DNA from: Rummeliibacillus sp963792445
GTDB lineage: Bacteria > Bacillota > Bacilli > Bacillales_A > Planococcaceae
NCBI GenBank assembly: GCA_963792445.1
Contig: CAWBWO010000013.1
Span: 1-64,000 of the forward strand
Direction: 5' to 3'
Length of the DNA stretch: 64,000 nucleotides
Made by a program: the position numbers and the translations under genes. The notes under the pieces were generated by a model, which worked only from the letters and a program-made list of their open reading frames with translations, ran no database searches and was not told the origin of the DNA. This document shows positions 37,591-47,269 of the stretch, piece by piece. Position 1 is the first letter of the stretch. Every line of letters starts with the position of its first letter.

Positions 37591-37641
37591 TTTTGAGTTG
37601 TCATGTTACAATAGAAGGACTGAAACGAAAGGACGTTAAGT

Positions 37642-39003
37642 ATGACAGCACCAGTAAAGAAAAACGATCGATTATCTGTTTATATAGAAGATTTAACTCA
37701 TGACGGGGCAGGCGTTGCGAAAGTAGATGGCTATCCGCTCTTTATCCAAGGTGGACTACCTGATGAACAAGTGGAAGTCCATGTCTTAAAAACGTTAAAA
37801 AATTATGGCTTCGCTAAAATTATAAAGATTGAAGTGCCTTCACCTGAACGAGTAGAACCAACATGTGGTGTCTACGCACAATGTGGTGGTTGCCAACTAC
37901 AACATCTATCCTACGAAGGTCAATTAAAATGGAAAGAAAAAATGGTTCGAAACGTCATGACACGTATTGGTAAAATCAATGCGCCTGTTCATCCGGTAAA
38001 AGGAATGGACAACCCATGGAATTATCGAAACAAAGCCCAAATCCCATTTGGCTTAAATGGTGATGTGCCAATCGCAGGATTTTATAAAACAAAATCCCAT
38101 GCCATTGTTGACACAGACCGCTGCTTGATCCAAACACCAGAAGCAGATGCGATTTTGGAAGGTTTAAAACCACAGCTTTGGAAACTAGGCATCAAACCAT
38201 ATAACGAAGAAACAAAACAAGGAATGCTCCGTCATGTTGTCGTTCGAAAAGCACGTGCAACAGATGAAGTGATGGTCGTACTTGTCACAAAAAAACGTAA
38301 ATTTCCACAAGCAGAAGCGGCTATTGAACTGATTCGTAAGCTTGTACCAAATGTAAAATCCATCATGCAAAATGTTAACGCAGAAAATACAAACGTTATC
38401 TTTGGCAATGAAACAATCAACCTTTGGGGTCAAGATACGATTGAAGATCATATCGGTGACGTGCGATTCGAAATCTCTGCACGCTCATTCTATCAAGTCA
38501 ATCCAATCCAAACAGAAGTCTTGTACAAGCAAGCACTTGACTATGCTAAGCTTTCAGGGGAAGAAACTGTCATTGATGCGTATTGCGGAATCGGTACGAT
38601 CTCACTCTTCATGGCTAAAAAGGCAAAATACGTCATGGGTGTTGAAATCGTGCCACAAGCAATTGAAGATGCCAAACGTAATGCCAAACTAAACGGTTTA
38701 GACAATACTTACTTCGAAGCAGGCCCAGCAGAAGAAGTTATTCCACGTTGGTATAAAGAAGGAAAAACAGCAGATGTTTTAATGGTCGATCCACCAAGAA
38801 AGGGCTGCGATGAAGCGTTGCTGAAGACAATTTTAGAGCAACGTCCAAAACGTATTGTGTATGTATCTTGTAATCCTTCTACATTGGCGAGGGATTTACG
38901 GATTTTGGAAGATGGCGGGTATAAGACAATGGAAGTGCAGCCTGTTGATATGTTTCCACATTCTACTCATTGTGAAGCGGTCGCGTGGTTGGAGTTATCG
39001 TAA
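37642..39003 (+). CDS. rlmCD: 23S rRNA (uracil-5-)-methyltransferase, RlmCD/RlmD type
   Basis: 453 aa. An N-terminal TRAM RNA-binding domain (DLTHDGAGVAKVDGYPLFI) is followed by four Fe-S cysteines (CGVYAQCGGCQ). The SAM methyltransferase domain shows DAYCGIGTISLF, MVDPPRKGCD and the catalytic VYVSCNPSTLARDL. B. subtilis YefA (RlmCD) modifies U747 and U1939 of 23S rRNA; the same activity is inferred. SD GAAAGGACG. Intact. Confidence 0.94.
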   Translation: MTAPVKKNDRLSVYIEDLTHDGAGVAKVDGYPLFIQGGLPDEQVEVHVLKTLKNYGFAKIIKIEVPSPERVEPTCGVYAQCGGCQLQHLSYEGQLKWKEKMVRNVMTRIGKINAPVHPVKGMDNPWNYRNKAQIPFGLNGDVPIAGFYKTKSHAIVDTDRCLIQTPEADAILEGLKPQLWKLGIKPYNEETKQGMLRHVVVRKARATDEVMVVLVTKKRKFPQAEAAIELIRKLVPNVKSIMQNVNAENTNVIFGNETINLWGQDTIEDHIGDVRFEISARSFYQVNPIQTEVLYKQALDYAKLSGEETVIDAYCGIGTISLFMAKKAKYVMGVEIVPQAIEDAKRNAKLNGLDNTYFEAGPAEEVIPRWYKEGKTADVLMVDPPRKGCDEALLKTILEQRPKRIVYVSCNPSTLARDLRILEDGGYKTMEVQPVDMFPHSTHCEAVAWLELS

Positions 39004-39010
39004 TTATATT

Positions 39011-39048
39011 AAAAGAACGAATTCCGATTGGTGGAATTCGTTCTTTTA
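39011..39048 (+). terminator. terminator after rlmCD
   Basis: AAAAGAACGAATTCC and GGAATTCGTTCTTTT pair around 7 nt. Confidence 0.85.
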
Positions 39049-39220
39049 GCTTTTTAATTAGAATATAACGCTCAAAGCATTATAGATAGAAGCTTATAAA
39101 TGTGAAAGGAAATGAAGAATATAAAATAAATTTTTTTGCTCAGTGAAAAATGAAAGGAAATGGAAACCTGTTTGCCAAAATAAGTGAATATTTCGACAAA
39201 CAGGGGCTGGTGAATAGATA

Positions 39221-39871
39221 ATGGTTTTTAAAGATGTACATATAAACGAAATAACTATTTTTAACCATACTGGAAATAAAATAAAAACAGAAGACAGAGA
39301 GATTAATATCATTGCTAGATTAGAAGAACCACTTGTCGTAGTTTTAGGCTCGGTATTAGATGATGAGGAATGCGATGTACTAATTCAGTTAGCAAAAGAC
39401 CGCCTTCAGCGTTCAAAAATCGGAGGAACCCGAGAAGTCAGTGATATACGAACAAGCAGCGGTGCGTTTTTAACAGACATCCACAATGATATTCTTGCGA
39501 GGGTGGAAAAAAGGGTATCTGTCATTATGGGGATTCCTATAGAGCACGGGGAAGGGCTTCATATTCTGAACTACCAACCAGGTCAAGAGTACAAAGAACA
39601 TTTTGATTATTTCGCTTCTACAAGCAAATCGGCCAGTAACAATCGAATCGCAACGCTTGTGATTTACTTAAATGATGTGGAAGAGGGAGGAAGCACCTTT
39701 TTCCAAAAACTAAACTTTTCTGCTAGTCCACAAAAGGGTATGGCGGTGTACTTTGAATATTTTTATAAGGATAAAATGTTAAACGAATTAACGTTACACG
39801 GAGGTGCTCCAGTCGTAAAGGGAGAAAAGTGGATAGCCACACAATGGATGAGAAGGCAGAAAATAAACTAA
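39221..39871 (+). CDS. 2OG-Fe(II) oxygenase, prolyl 4-hydroxylase-like
   Basis: 216 aa with a double-stranded beta-helix oxygenase fold. The HxD iron site is in EHFDYF (~residue 127), the distal His in LHGGAPVVKGEKWIATQW, where the Lys binds 2-oxoglutarate. EEGGSTFF is also conserved. Length and motifs match the small P4H described in Bacillus anthracis/cereus. Substrate is not known; collagen-like or EF-Tu-type proline targets are possible. Start ATG 39221 has only a weak GGTGAA SD. It stands alone. Confidence 0.9.
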   Translation: MVFKDVHINEITIFNHTGNKIKTEDREINIIARLEEPLVVVLGSVLDDEECDVLIQLAKDRLQRSKIGGTREVSDIRTSSGAFLTDIHNDILARVEKRVSVIMGIPIEHGEGLHILNYQPGQEYKEHFDYFASTSKSASNNRIATLVIYLNDVEEGGSTFFQKLNFSASPQKGMAVYFEYFYKDKMLNELTLHGGAPVVKGEKWIATQWMRRQKIN

Positions 39872-40073
39872 ATCGACCAAGTAAACGATTCATTCGTCGA
39901 ATCCTCCCAAATCAAACTGCCACATATACTCCGAACACGTCGAATGAGTCTAACAGCTTATATTAAAATTGGAACCTAAAAAAATAAACTTCCTATTTGA
40001 AAATTGACATGACGATATAACCGTGCCTATAATACTACGTGTGCGTTAATTATATCAAATTGGAGTGACTTTA

Positions 40074-40667
40074 TTGGAAAAGGAAGAGATAGTTACAAGC
40101 GTAAAAGAAATTACAGCAAACCCTTCTCCGCTTGGTTTAATGGGATTTGGTATGACAACAATCTTGCTGAACATTCATAATGCAGGTTTTTTTGAATTGG
40201 ATGCAATGATTTTAGCAATGGGCCTATTTTATGGAGGATTAGCACAAGTCATTGCGGGCATCATGGAATTCAAGAAAAATAATACATTTGGAGCAACAGC
40301 CTTTACGTCCTATGGTTGTTTTTGGTTATCATTTGCTGCATTACTCATGATACCGAAAATGGGCTATGGTGAAGCAGCTGGTTCTTTATCAATGTCCGCT
40401 TATCTATTTATGTGGGGACTTTTCACGTTATTCATGTTTATCGGAACTTTGCGTATTGACAGGGCCCTTCAAGCTGTTTTTGGAACACTTACGATTCTCT
40501 TTTTCTTATTGGCAATTGGAGAATTTACAGGCTCTAGCTTGATTTCAACTATAGCTGGATATGAAGGGATTCTTTGCGGTTTTACAGCTATCTATGCAGC
40601 TATGGCACAAGTGTTAAACGAATTATATGGAAAAACCATTTTACCACTTGGTGAAAGAAAAGTATAA
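40074..40667 (+). CDS. acetate uptake transporter (GPR1/FUN34/YaaH family)
   Basis: 197 aa, six membrane helices, plasma membrane. The family signature NPSPLGLMGFGMTTILL is at the N-terminus, then GLFYGGLAQVIAGIMEF and FTSYGCFWLSFA. Succinate/acetate:proton symport is the usual role (SatP). TTG 40074 lies 8 nt after TTGGAG; GTG 40065 overlaps the SD and is less likely. Single gene; the next terminator is 200 nt downstream. Confidence 0.92.
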   Translation: MEKEEIVTSVKEITANPSPLGLMGFGMTTILLNIHNAGFFELDAMILAMGLFYGGLAQVIAGIMEFKKNNTFGATAFTSYGCFWLSFAALLMIPKMGYGEAAGSLSMSAYLFMWGLFTLFMFIGTLRIDRALQAVFGTLTILFFLLAIGEFTGSSLISTIAGYEGILCGFTAIYAAMAQVLNELYGKTILPLGERKV

Positions 40668-41125
40668 GAGCGTTTAGTAAATAACTTTAAATTTAAACTA
40701 CAGCCAACATACCTCACATGTGGAGTGTGTGGCGTGACTTGTTTTGCTAGAAGGCAACTAATCATATTTTATTTGTAATGGATTAACAAACTTATATTGA
40801 ATATGAATGTCGTTAGCGAAAGTGCAAGTTACATCAAAAAAATCTTCGAGTAAATTACAATAGTAATACAACTTAACGAGTGGGTTTTTTAGGAGTTAGC
40901 CTAAAATCCCACTCTTTTTATCGTTACATGTTTTTGTTTCTTATAAAGACCTAGAAAAATTAGGGACAAGACCTGAGCTGTGTGAGTGACTGGCGCCAAT
41001 ACGATAGTTTGATAAAAAGCACTTAAGCATGGTATAAATTTAAAAGAAGCAAAAACATTTTTACTTTTTACTTTTGGGATAGAGTTTGACTTGGTATCCC
41101 ATAATGAGAGGATCTGGATTTTAAA
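40668..41125. other. intergenic region between the acetate transporter and dus genes
   Basis: 458 nt with no gene. It has a terminator at 40878-40920 (GAGTGGG...CCCACTC, then TTTTT) and a copy of the scattered motif (CTGGCGCCAAT at 40990). TTGACT at 41086 lacks a suitable -10. Confidence 0.6.
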
Positions 41126-42088
41126 ATGATAGATAATTTTTGGCGTGATTTACCGCGACCATTTTTTGTACTTGCACCAATGGAAGATGTGACGGATCTT
41201 GTTTTTCGTCATGTAGTAAGTGAAGCCGGTAGACCGGATGTATTTTTTACAGAGTTTACAAACTCGGATAGCTATTGTCATCCAGAGGGCTTGAAAAGTG
41301 TGCGTGGCCGTTTGACTTTTACAGAAGATGAACAGCCAATGGTGGCACATATTTGGGGCGATAATCCCGAATATTTCCGACAAATGAGTATTGGTATGGC
41401 CGAGCTAGGTTTTAAAGGCATCGATATTAATATGGGCTGCCCTGTACCGAATGTGGCATCGAGAGGGAAAGGTAGTGGCCTTATTCTGCGCCCAGACGTT
41501 GCAGCAGAACTTATTCAAGCAGCAAAAGCGGGTGGACTGCCTGTTAGTGTGAAAACACGACTTGGCTACAAGGATGTAAATGAGTGGCAGGAGTGGCTAA
41601 CGCATATTTTAAAACAGGATATTGCGAATCTTTCTATTCATTTACGTACAAGAAAAGAAATGAGCAAAGTAGATGCGCATTGGGAGCTAATTCCGGAAAT
41701 TAAAAAATTACGTGACCGTATCGCACCAAATACGCTACTAACAATCAATGGAGACATTCCTGACCGTCAAACTGGGCTACAGCTTGCTGAACAATATGGT
41801 ATTGATGGCATTATGATTGGGCGAGGTATTTTTAAAAATCCTTATGCTTTTGAAAAAGAACCAAAAGAGCATAGCACTAAAGAATACCTTGATCTGTTAA
41901 GACTGCAGCTTGATCTTCAAGATCAATATGCGGAAGTACTACCACGTTCAATCACAGGGCTTCATCGCTTTTTCAAAATTTATGTCAAAGGATTCCCTGG
42001 AGCTGGTGAATTAAGAAATCAATTGATGAACACGAAATCAACAGATGAAGTGCGTGCATTGCTTGATAACTTTGGAAAAGAATGTTGA
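41126..42088 (+). CDS. dus: tRNA dihydrouridine synthase
   Basis: 320 aa FMN TIM-barrel protein reducing uridines in tRNA D-loops. FVLAPMEDVTDLVFR opens the barrel, DINMGCPVPNVASRGKGSGL holds the catalytic Cys, and VKTRLGY and GIMIGRGIFKNPY bind FMN. Which D position it serves cannot be told. The gene order here is not the usual lysS-near location, so it may be a second Dus. Start ATG behind GAGAGGATC. Confidence 0.93.
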   Translation: MIDNFWRDLPRPFFVLAPMEDVTDLVFRHVVSEAGRPDVFFTEFTNSDSYCHPEGLKSVRGRLTFTEDEQPMVAHIWGDNPEYFRQMSIGMAELGFKGIDINMGCPVPNVASRGKGSGLILRPDVAAELIQAAKAGGLPVSVKTRLGYKDVNEWQEWLTHILKQDIANLSIHLRTRKEMSKVDAHWELIPEIKKLRDRIAPNTLLTINGDIPDRQTGLQLAEQYGIDGIMIGRGIFKNPYAFEKEPKEHSTKEYLDLLRLQLDLQDQYAEVLPRSITGLHRFFKIYVKGFPGAGELRNQLMNTKSTDEVRALLDNFGKEC

Positions 42089-42307
42089 TGGGACGGGACA
42101 GTGAAATGATGTAACTCTCAAAATTTTAAGTGAAGGGAACGGACTCTATGCTAGTTGCCTTTGCATAGAGTGTCTATCCTGTTTGTAAAGGATTAACAGG
42201 GTGTAACAAATTAATTAACATATTTTAATCTTTGTTTAAAAGCATTAATTTCGGATTAGGTTTATATTGAAATTAAAAATTTTAAGTATAAAACAATCAA
42301 ATCAATG

Positions 42308-42346
42308 AAAAAAACGACATATTCAGTGGAAAGACTGAATATGTCG
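42308..42346 (-). terminator. terminator of the minus-strand CMD gene
   Basis: CGACATATTCAGT and ACTGAATATGTCG form a perfect 13-bp stem; on the minus strand TTTTTTT follows. ACTCTATGC/GCATAGAGT at 42142-42169 is another hairpin, without a U run. Confidence 0.8.
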
Positions 42347-42457
42347 GAAAATTTATTCTGCTTAAACTTAAGGACTTTCAGTAATGTCCAAATCCAAATG
42401 CATTAGCCTGTGGGTGTTTAAGGCATGTTAGAGGTTTTATTGGTGTGGTTCTATTGT

Positions 42458-42865
42458 TTAATCGTTAACTGTTACATTTCGTTGAGCAAAAACTTTTTTA
42501 ACAACGGCTAGAGCGTTCAAGACACGTGGGAAACCTGCATATGGAAGCATGTGCACGACAGCTCCAACAACTTGTTTTGGAGTTAATCCAATATTAAGTC
42601 CATTGTTGATATGCAATTCCAATTGTGGTTCTGTACCTAGAGTTGTAAGACCAGCAAGTGTGGCAATGGTACGTTCTTTATCTGATAAGCCCTCACGTGA
42701 ATAAATATCTCCAAAACCAAATGAAACAACAAGTTCTTCTAAATCTGGCGCAAGATCTTTAAATGCATCTCGGATTTGTTGTACTGATGAGATTTCATCA
42801 TTTCCTTCTAAAGAATACTTTTTGATAATATCTAATCCTCTTTGATAACGATCTACTTCTGCCAT
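42458..42865 (-). CDS. carboxymuconolactone decarboxylase family protein
   Basis: 135 aa single-domain CMD protein without CXXC. It has RYQRGLDIIKKY at the N-terminus, GLSDKERTIATLAGLTTLG, ELHINNGLNIGLTPKQVV and the C-terminal VVHMLPYAGFPRVLNAL. It is closer to decarboxylase-type than AhpD-type members. The role is probably in an organic-acid catabolic pathway. SD AGGAGGAATTA. Adjacent to a LysR gene on the same strand, which reads toward it. Confidence 0.88.
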   Translation of the reverse strand: MAEVDRYQRGLDIIKKYSLEGNDEISSVQQIRDAFKDLAPDLEELVVSFGFGDIYSREGLSDKERTIATLAGLTTLGTEPQLELHINNGLNIGLTPKQVVGAVVHMLPYAGFPRVLNALAVVKKVFAQRNVTVND

Positions 42866-42980
42866 GTTAATTCCTCCTAGAAGTTATTTGTATCTGCAAA
42901 AGTAACTATAACGCCGTTTTTGATATTCGTAAAATACATATACATCATGGAACATATTCCTTTTTTTCATGATATAAAGG

Positions 42981-43853
42981 TCATTCAGCTGAAATATACC
43001 GGATAAATTCACGAACTGCAGGTGAAGCATGTTTTTTCGTTTTTGAAATAAGTCCTAAATTCCAAGGGATTATTGGATTAACGATGGGAATCACCTTGAT
43101 TAAATCTTGATCGACTTTTTTTGCCATGGGTTTTGGGCAAATCGCAATCCCTAAGTTTTCGCCAATCATTTCACTAATAAAACCCCACTCAGAAATTTCG
43201 TAAGCAATTTTCGGACGAAAACCGGCTCGTAGGCATTGTTGTACAATAATTTCACGAATAAACTCTTGTTTAAATAGAATGAACGGTTCATCTATTAATT
43301 CTTTCATTTCAACTTTTTCCTTCTGCGCTAATAGATGGTCGTGATGGACGAAAAGTGATAGTTCACCACTAACAAAGGGGACTACATCAAACTCCTTTTC
43401 ATCCACCGGTAGCATAACCACACCAAGATCTAATATTCCGTCTTTGACTTCCTGTTTGACCTTTTTTGAATCATCTTCAGAGATTTTTATTTGGATATCG
43501 GGGTACAGATTATTGAATCCTTTAATGATTTTTGGAAAAAATAAAAAACCAATGATATTCGGTATGCCGATTTTTATTTTTCCCTTTTTTAAGTTCATTA
43601 AATCATAAAGGTGGGTAGATAAATCATTTACCGATTCCATAATTATTTCCCCTTCTGCTAAAACAATTTCCCCTGCGTCCGTTAATTCAATTTTCTTTGC
43701 GGAACGGTCAATCAGTTCCACCTTTAATTCTTCTTCCAAGTTTTTGACTACTTTACTTAGTGTAGATTGTGACAGGTGAAGCGATTTGGAGGCTTTTGTG
43801 AAACTTTTGTATTTGGCTACTTCTATAAAATAAGTAAGTTGACGTATGTCCAT
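42981..43853 (-). CDS. LysR family transcriptional regulator
   Basis: 290 aa. N-terminal winged HTH (MDIRQLTYFIEVAKYKSFTK, SLHLSQSTLSKVVKNLEEEL), then a periplasmic-binding-protein-like effector domain. The frame extends 14 codons upstream, but ATG 43853 follows GGAGATAAAA and is the canonical LysR start. Divergent from the dehydrogenase gene at 43976, and so its probable regulator. A 13-nt direct repeat (ATGAATTTTATCT) spans the start codon and recurs 20 nt upstream. Confidence 0.93.
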   Translation of the reverse strand: MDIRQLTYFIEVAKYKSFTKASKSLHLSQSTLSKVVKNLEEELKVELIDRSAKKIELTDAGEIVLAEGEIIMESVNDLSTHLYDLMNLKKGKIKIGIPNIIGFLFFPKIIKGFNNLYPDIQIKISEDDSKKVKQEVKDGILDLGVVMLPVDEKEFDVVPFVSGELSLFVHHDHLLAQKEKVEMKELIDEPFILFKQEFIREIIVQQCLRAGFRPKIAYEISEWGFISEMIGENLGIAICPKPMAKKVDQDLIKVIPIVNPIIPWNLGLISKTKKHASPAVREFIRYISAE

Positions 43854-43975
43854 GAATTTTATCTCCGTTCTATGAATTTTATCTATGATTTGCATTCTTT
43901 ATATTCATTTTACTCATATTAAATTGAGCTGTATACTAAATGGGCACAAAAAGTTTAAATATTGGAGTGAGAAAC

Positions 43976-44810
43976 ATGAATAAAAAAATTGGATTTGTCG
44001 GATTAGGAACAATGGGCTTCCCAATGGCCGTTAATTTAAAGAAAGCTGGTTTTGAAGTAATCGGTTATGATGCCTTTAAAGGTGTTTATGAAAAGGCTAA
44101 AGCTGCTGGAATTACAATGGTAGAAACTTTAAAAGAAGTGGCAGAACAAGCTGACGAAGCGATGATTTCAATGGTTCGTGACTATGCACAAAATGTTGAC
44201 GTTATTTTTGGAGAAGACGGTCTATTATCTGCCCAACCTAAAAATAAAACAGTTATTGTCATGAGTACACTTGACCCTGAAACAATGAATAAATTAGGTA
44301 AAGAAGTCGAAGAAAAAAGTGATTTGACATTAATTAGTGCTGCAGTAAGCGGTGGTTCTACAGGTGCTCAAGCTGGAACATTATCAATTATGACAGCTGG
44401 TACAAGAGTCAATCGTAAAATCTTTCCAACCATACTTTGATGCAATGGGTTCTAATATTTTCTACTATGGTGCGGAACCAGGCAACAGCCAAGTAGCAAA
44501 ATTAGTTAATAATATGATTTTAGGTATTAACATGAATGCTTTAGCTGAAGGACTTAAATTAGGTCAACACTATAACTTACCTGAAGAAGAAATCTTAAAC
44601 TTATTAAAAGTTAGTACAGGTGATAGTTGGGTAGTTAGAAATTGGAGTGACGTATCTGAATGGACTGCAGACACTGCCTTAGCGGTTCTACTTAAAGACT
44701 TAAAAGCAGCTCACCTTCAAGGGCTTAACCATAATGTATCCTTACCATTCAATGCCTTATCATCTACACAATTATTTAACTCTATGGGAAAAGAAAAACC
44801 AGAAGCCTAA
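43976..44810 (+). CDS. NAD(P)-dependent 3-hydroxyisobutyrate dehydrogenase-type reductase (frameshifted as sequenced)
   Basis: Beta-hydroxyacid dehydrogenase family. The Rossmann GFVGLGTMGFPMAVNLKKAG opens the protein, SAAVSGGSTGAQAGTLSIM is the substrate region, and the catalytic Lys is in AKLVNNMILGIN. The frame stops at 44440 after a garbled tail; the true reading ESIVKSFQPYFDAMGSNIFY runs in another frame. An indel at about 44402-44410 (GGTACAAGAGTC) explains it. Repaired length ~278 aa. Start ATG 43976 with SD TTGGAGTGAG; the 12-codon extension is unlikely. The substrate may be tartronate semialdehyde, 3-hydroxyisobutyrate or succinic semialdehyde. Confidence 0.88.
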
Positions 44811-45388
44811 TAATTGAATAAAGTTAGCAATATTATTAATTGGTGGATTATACCACATGCCTACTAGGAAAGCGTTCTGTTCTGTGTTGAATAGGATGCT
44901 TTCTATTTTTATTTCGCATAAAAAATGATTTTAGAAGAATGAAAATTACGTTAGTTAAAGTTCATATAAGACTGCCATGTAGAAACATGTTCATGTTTAT
45001 AGAACAAGATGGTAACGACAGAAGACAAATAATTATTTAAAATAGGGCTATCCGAAAAGTTGATGAGACTGACTTCTCAGATATCTTTTTTATATTTGCG
45101 TTTTCGCGACATGCCACAATTTTTAAGAACCCTGCATGTTGAATAAACCTTAAGAAAGAGGAGTTTAACTTTACATGCAGAATACTTAAAAATACCTTCA
45201 AGAATTCTTTTGAAAATTTTCAAGTCCTTTCAAGAAGACAAAGTAAACTAAATTAATCTTCAACTTCATGATCTAAGTAATTCTTACGAGCCCAATAACA
45301 TAAATATATTTTTATTAGAGTTGATCTAAATTATATCTTTTAACCATGAAATGAAAAAATTTAGTGCCATAGAAAGAAGGTACAGCCA
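44811..45388. other. intergenic region with hairpins
   Basis: 578 nt with no gene. TAGGAAAGC/GCTTTCTA then TTTTTATTT (about 44865-44912) is a likely terminator for the dehydrogenase. A longer imperfect hairpin has arms CTGCATGT (45132) and ACATGCAG (45173), with matching inner arms. I see no good promoter for the next gene. Confidence 0.5.
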
Positions 45389-46663
45389 ATGGTTCAAAAA
45401 AGGCAGGGAATTTACTTTGGTTGGTATATTGTTATTGTAAGCATGATTATTACAATGTTAACGGTAGGGCTTCGCTTAGGGATAGGTTCGTTTGTATTAC
45501 CTATGATGGAAGATTTACATGTAACACGAACATTTATATCAGTAATCATTTCTGTGAGTATGATTATGTATGGTATTGGAATGCCTATCGCGGGTTATTT
45601 ATGTGGAAAATATAGTACAAAATTTGTTCTTCTTCTCGGGCTTGTAATCATCGAGTTATCGGTTTTAGGAACGGTGTTAACTCACAATGTCTGGATATTT
45701 TTCTTTATGTATGGCGTGCTTCTGTCGTTTGGTCTTGCCTTTACGAGTCCTGTTGCAGTAACGCCGATTATAAGTCGTTGGTTTGTTCGTCAAAGGGGGA
45801 GGGCTTTGTTTTCTCTCTCAACAGGCTCGATGGCTGGTATTGCTATTTTTACTCCATTGTCTACTTTTATGATTGAAGCCAATGGTTGGCGAATGACCCT
45901 GTTTATTTTTGCAATCATTTTTGTCGTGTTAATTGTTCCTGCTGCCATTTTCATTTTTAAAGAAGATGTTCCAGAAGGCGCTGATTTAAAAGAAAATTTT
46001 TCAAGCACCATGACCTCTACTCAGGAATTAATACAAAAGCTTACTATGAGAGATGCTATTCGTACAAAAGCGTATTGGCAAATTGTCGTGGGATTATTTG
46101 CTTGTGGATTTAGTATGAACTTGCTAGGTTCTCATGCAGTTCCGATGTTAATCGATCATCATTTTGAACCTACTACTGCTTCATTTGGAGTTGGACTAAT
46201 TGGGCTTGTTGCAATATTTAGCACACTTGTATTAGCTTCAATCGCTGATCGTTTTGCCAAACGTAAGCTACTATTTATTATTTATTTTGTACGGGGGTTA
46301 GGTTTTTTAGGATTGGTATTTTCACACAACACATGGCAACTTTATTTAGTTGCAGCGTTGGGGGGATTAGTGTGGTCTGGAAGTATTGCGATGTCTTCTG
46401 CTATTTTAGGAGAGCTTTTTGGTGTAAGACTGCTCGGTGTGCTTTACGGTTGGGCATACCTTGGTCATCAAATTGGAGGGGCAATCTCTTCCTTCCTTGG
46501 CGGTTGGGGTTATGAGGTCTTTGGCACACATGTCTTTTCATTTGGATTAGCGGCATTTACATTAATCGGCGCGGGTATTATTTCATACCTAATTCCTGAT
46601 CAACTCAAGCTGCAAAAAATGAAACAAGAAAAACTTATGAGTAGTAGTACAATGTCTTCCTAA
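45389..46663 (+). CDS. MFS transporter (OFA/monocarboxylate-like)
   Basis: 424 aa, 12 membrane helices. The start FGWYIVIVSMIITMLTVGLR, then GIGSFVLPMMEDLHVTRT and GYLCGKYSTK, resemble oxalate/formate and monocarboxylate exchangers of the MFS. SRWFVRQRGRALFSLSTGSM matches the loop motif common in these. Probably imports an organic acid processed by neighbouring enzymes; that is inference. SD AGAAGG, ATG start. Ends at a hairpin shared with the convergent cupin gene. Confidence 0.88.
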   Translation: MVQKRQGIYFGWYIVIVSMIITMLTVGLRLGIGSFVLPMMEDLHVTRTFISVIISVSMIMYGIGMPIAGYLCGKYSTKFVLLLGLVIIELSVLGTVLTHNVWIFFFMYGVLLSFGLAFTSPVAVTPIISRWFVRQRGRALFSLSTGSMAGIAIFTPLSTFMIEANGWRMTLFIFAIIFVVLIVPAAIFIFKEDVPEGADLKENFSSTMTSTQELIQKLTMRDAIRTKAYWQIVVGLFACGFSMNLLGSHAVPMLIDHHFEPTTASFGVGLIGLVAIFSTLVLASIADRFAKRKLLFIIYFVRGLGFLGLVFSHNTWQLYLVAALGGLVWSGSIAMSSAILGELFGVRLLGVLYGWAYLGHQIGGAISSFLGGWGYEVFGTHVFSFGLAAFTLIGAGIISYLIPDQLKLQKMKQEKLMSSSTMSS

Positions 46664-46682
46664 TTATATATAAAGCAATAGA

Positions 46683-46711
46683 AACTGCCCTGTTTAACAG
46701 GGCATTTCTTA
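46683..46711. terminator. terminator between MFS and cupin genes
   Basis: TGCCCTG/CAGGGCA stem with a TTTAA loop region, then TTTCTT; usable by both convergent genes. Confidence 0.7.
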
Positions 46712-46722
46712 GTTTTCAACTA

Positions 46723-47133
46723 TTATTTTAATTGGCTATATTCCTCATCTGTTACTGGTTCCAACCATTCCGGTGTACCTGCAGTGATGGCAATGTGTTC
46801 AAACCAGCTATCTTTTGCAGCACCATGCCAGTGTTTTACACCATCGTGAGTGACAATAACATCACCAGCTTTTAAGAATTGAGCAGGTTTTCCTTCTTCT
46901 TGATACCAGCCTTCTCCGCCAGTTACTAATAAAAGTTGAAATCCATCATGATGAATATGCCAGTTATTTCTGCATCCTGGTTCAAAGGTAACATTTCCTA
47001 CACCAACATTCACTTTAGGGTCAGCAATTAATGTTTTAAGATAACTTTGTCCGACAAAAAATTGAGCAAATGCCTCATTTTTCTCGCCCACAGGGAAAAT
47101 TACACCATTTTTGACTTCTTCATATTTTGCCAT
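46723..47133 (-). CDS. cupin domain-containing protein
   Basis: 136 aa single cupin barrel. Metal-binding motif 1 is in NNWHIHHDGFQLLLVTGGEG and motif 2 in VTHDGVKHWHGA. It is of the type often found beside CMD proteins and aldo-keto reductases. The enzymatic role is unknown. The start ATG 47133 follows GGAGGAAG; a five-codon in-frame extension has no SD. Confidence 0.9.
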   Translation of the reverse strand: MAKYEEVKNGVIFPVGEKNEAFAQFFVGQSYLKTLIADPKVNVGVGNVTFEPGCRNNWHIHHDGFQLLLVTGGEGWYQEEGKPAQFLKAGDVIVTHDGVKHWHGAAKDSWFEHIAITAGTPEWLEPVTDEEYSQLK

Positions 47134-47269
47134 TTTTACTTCCTCCAATAACTTTATTTTTAATTATTTAACCTACATGGATAAGTATAAAGGTTAGAGT
47201 AGACTCTAATTCAAGAGAGAACTGTATAATTTTTTGTTAGCGTCTGACACCAATACTAAATCGGAGGAA

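Noticed and set aside
42142..42169. Terminator for the dus gene
   Set aside because: The ACTCTATGC/GCATAGAGT stem lacks a following T run, so it was not listed as a terminator.
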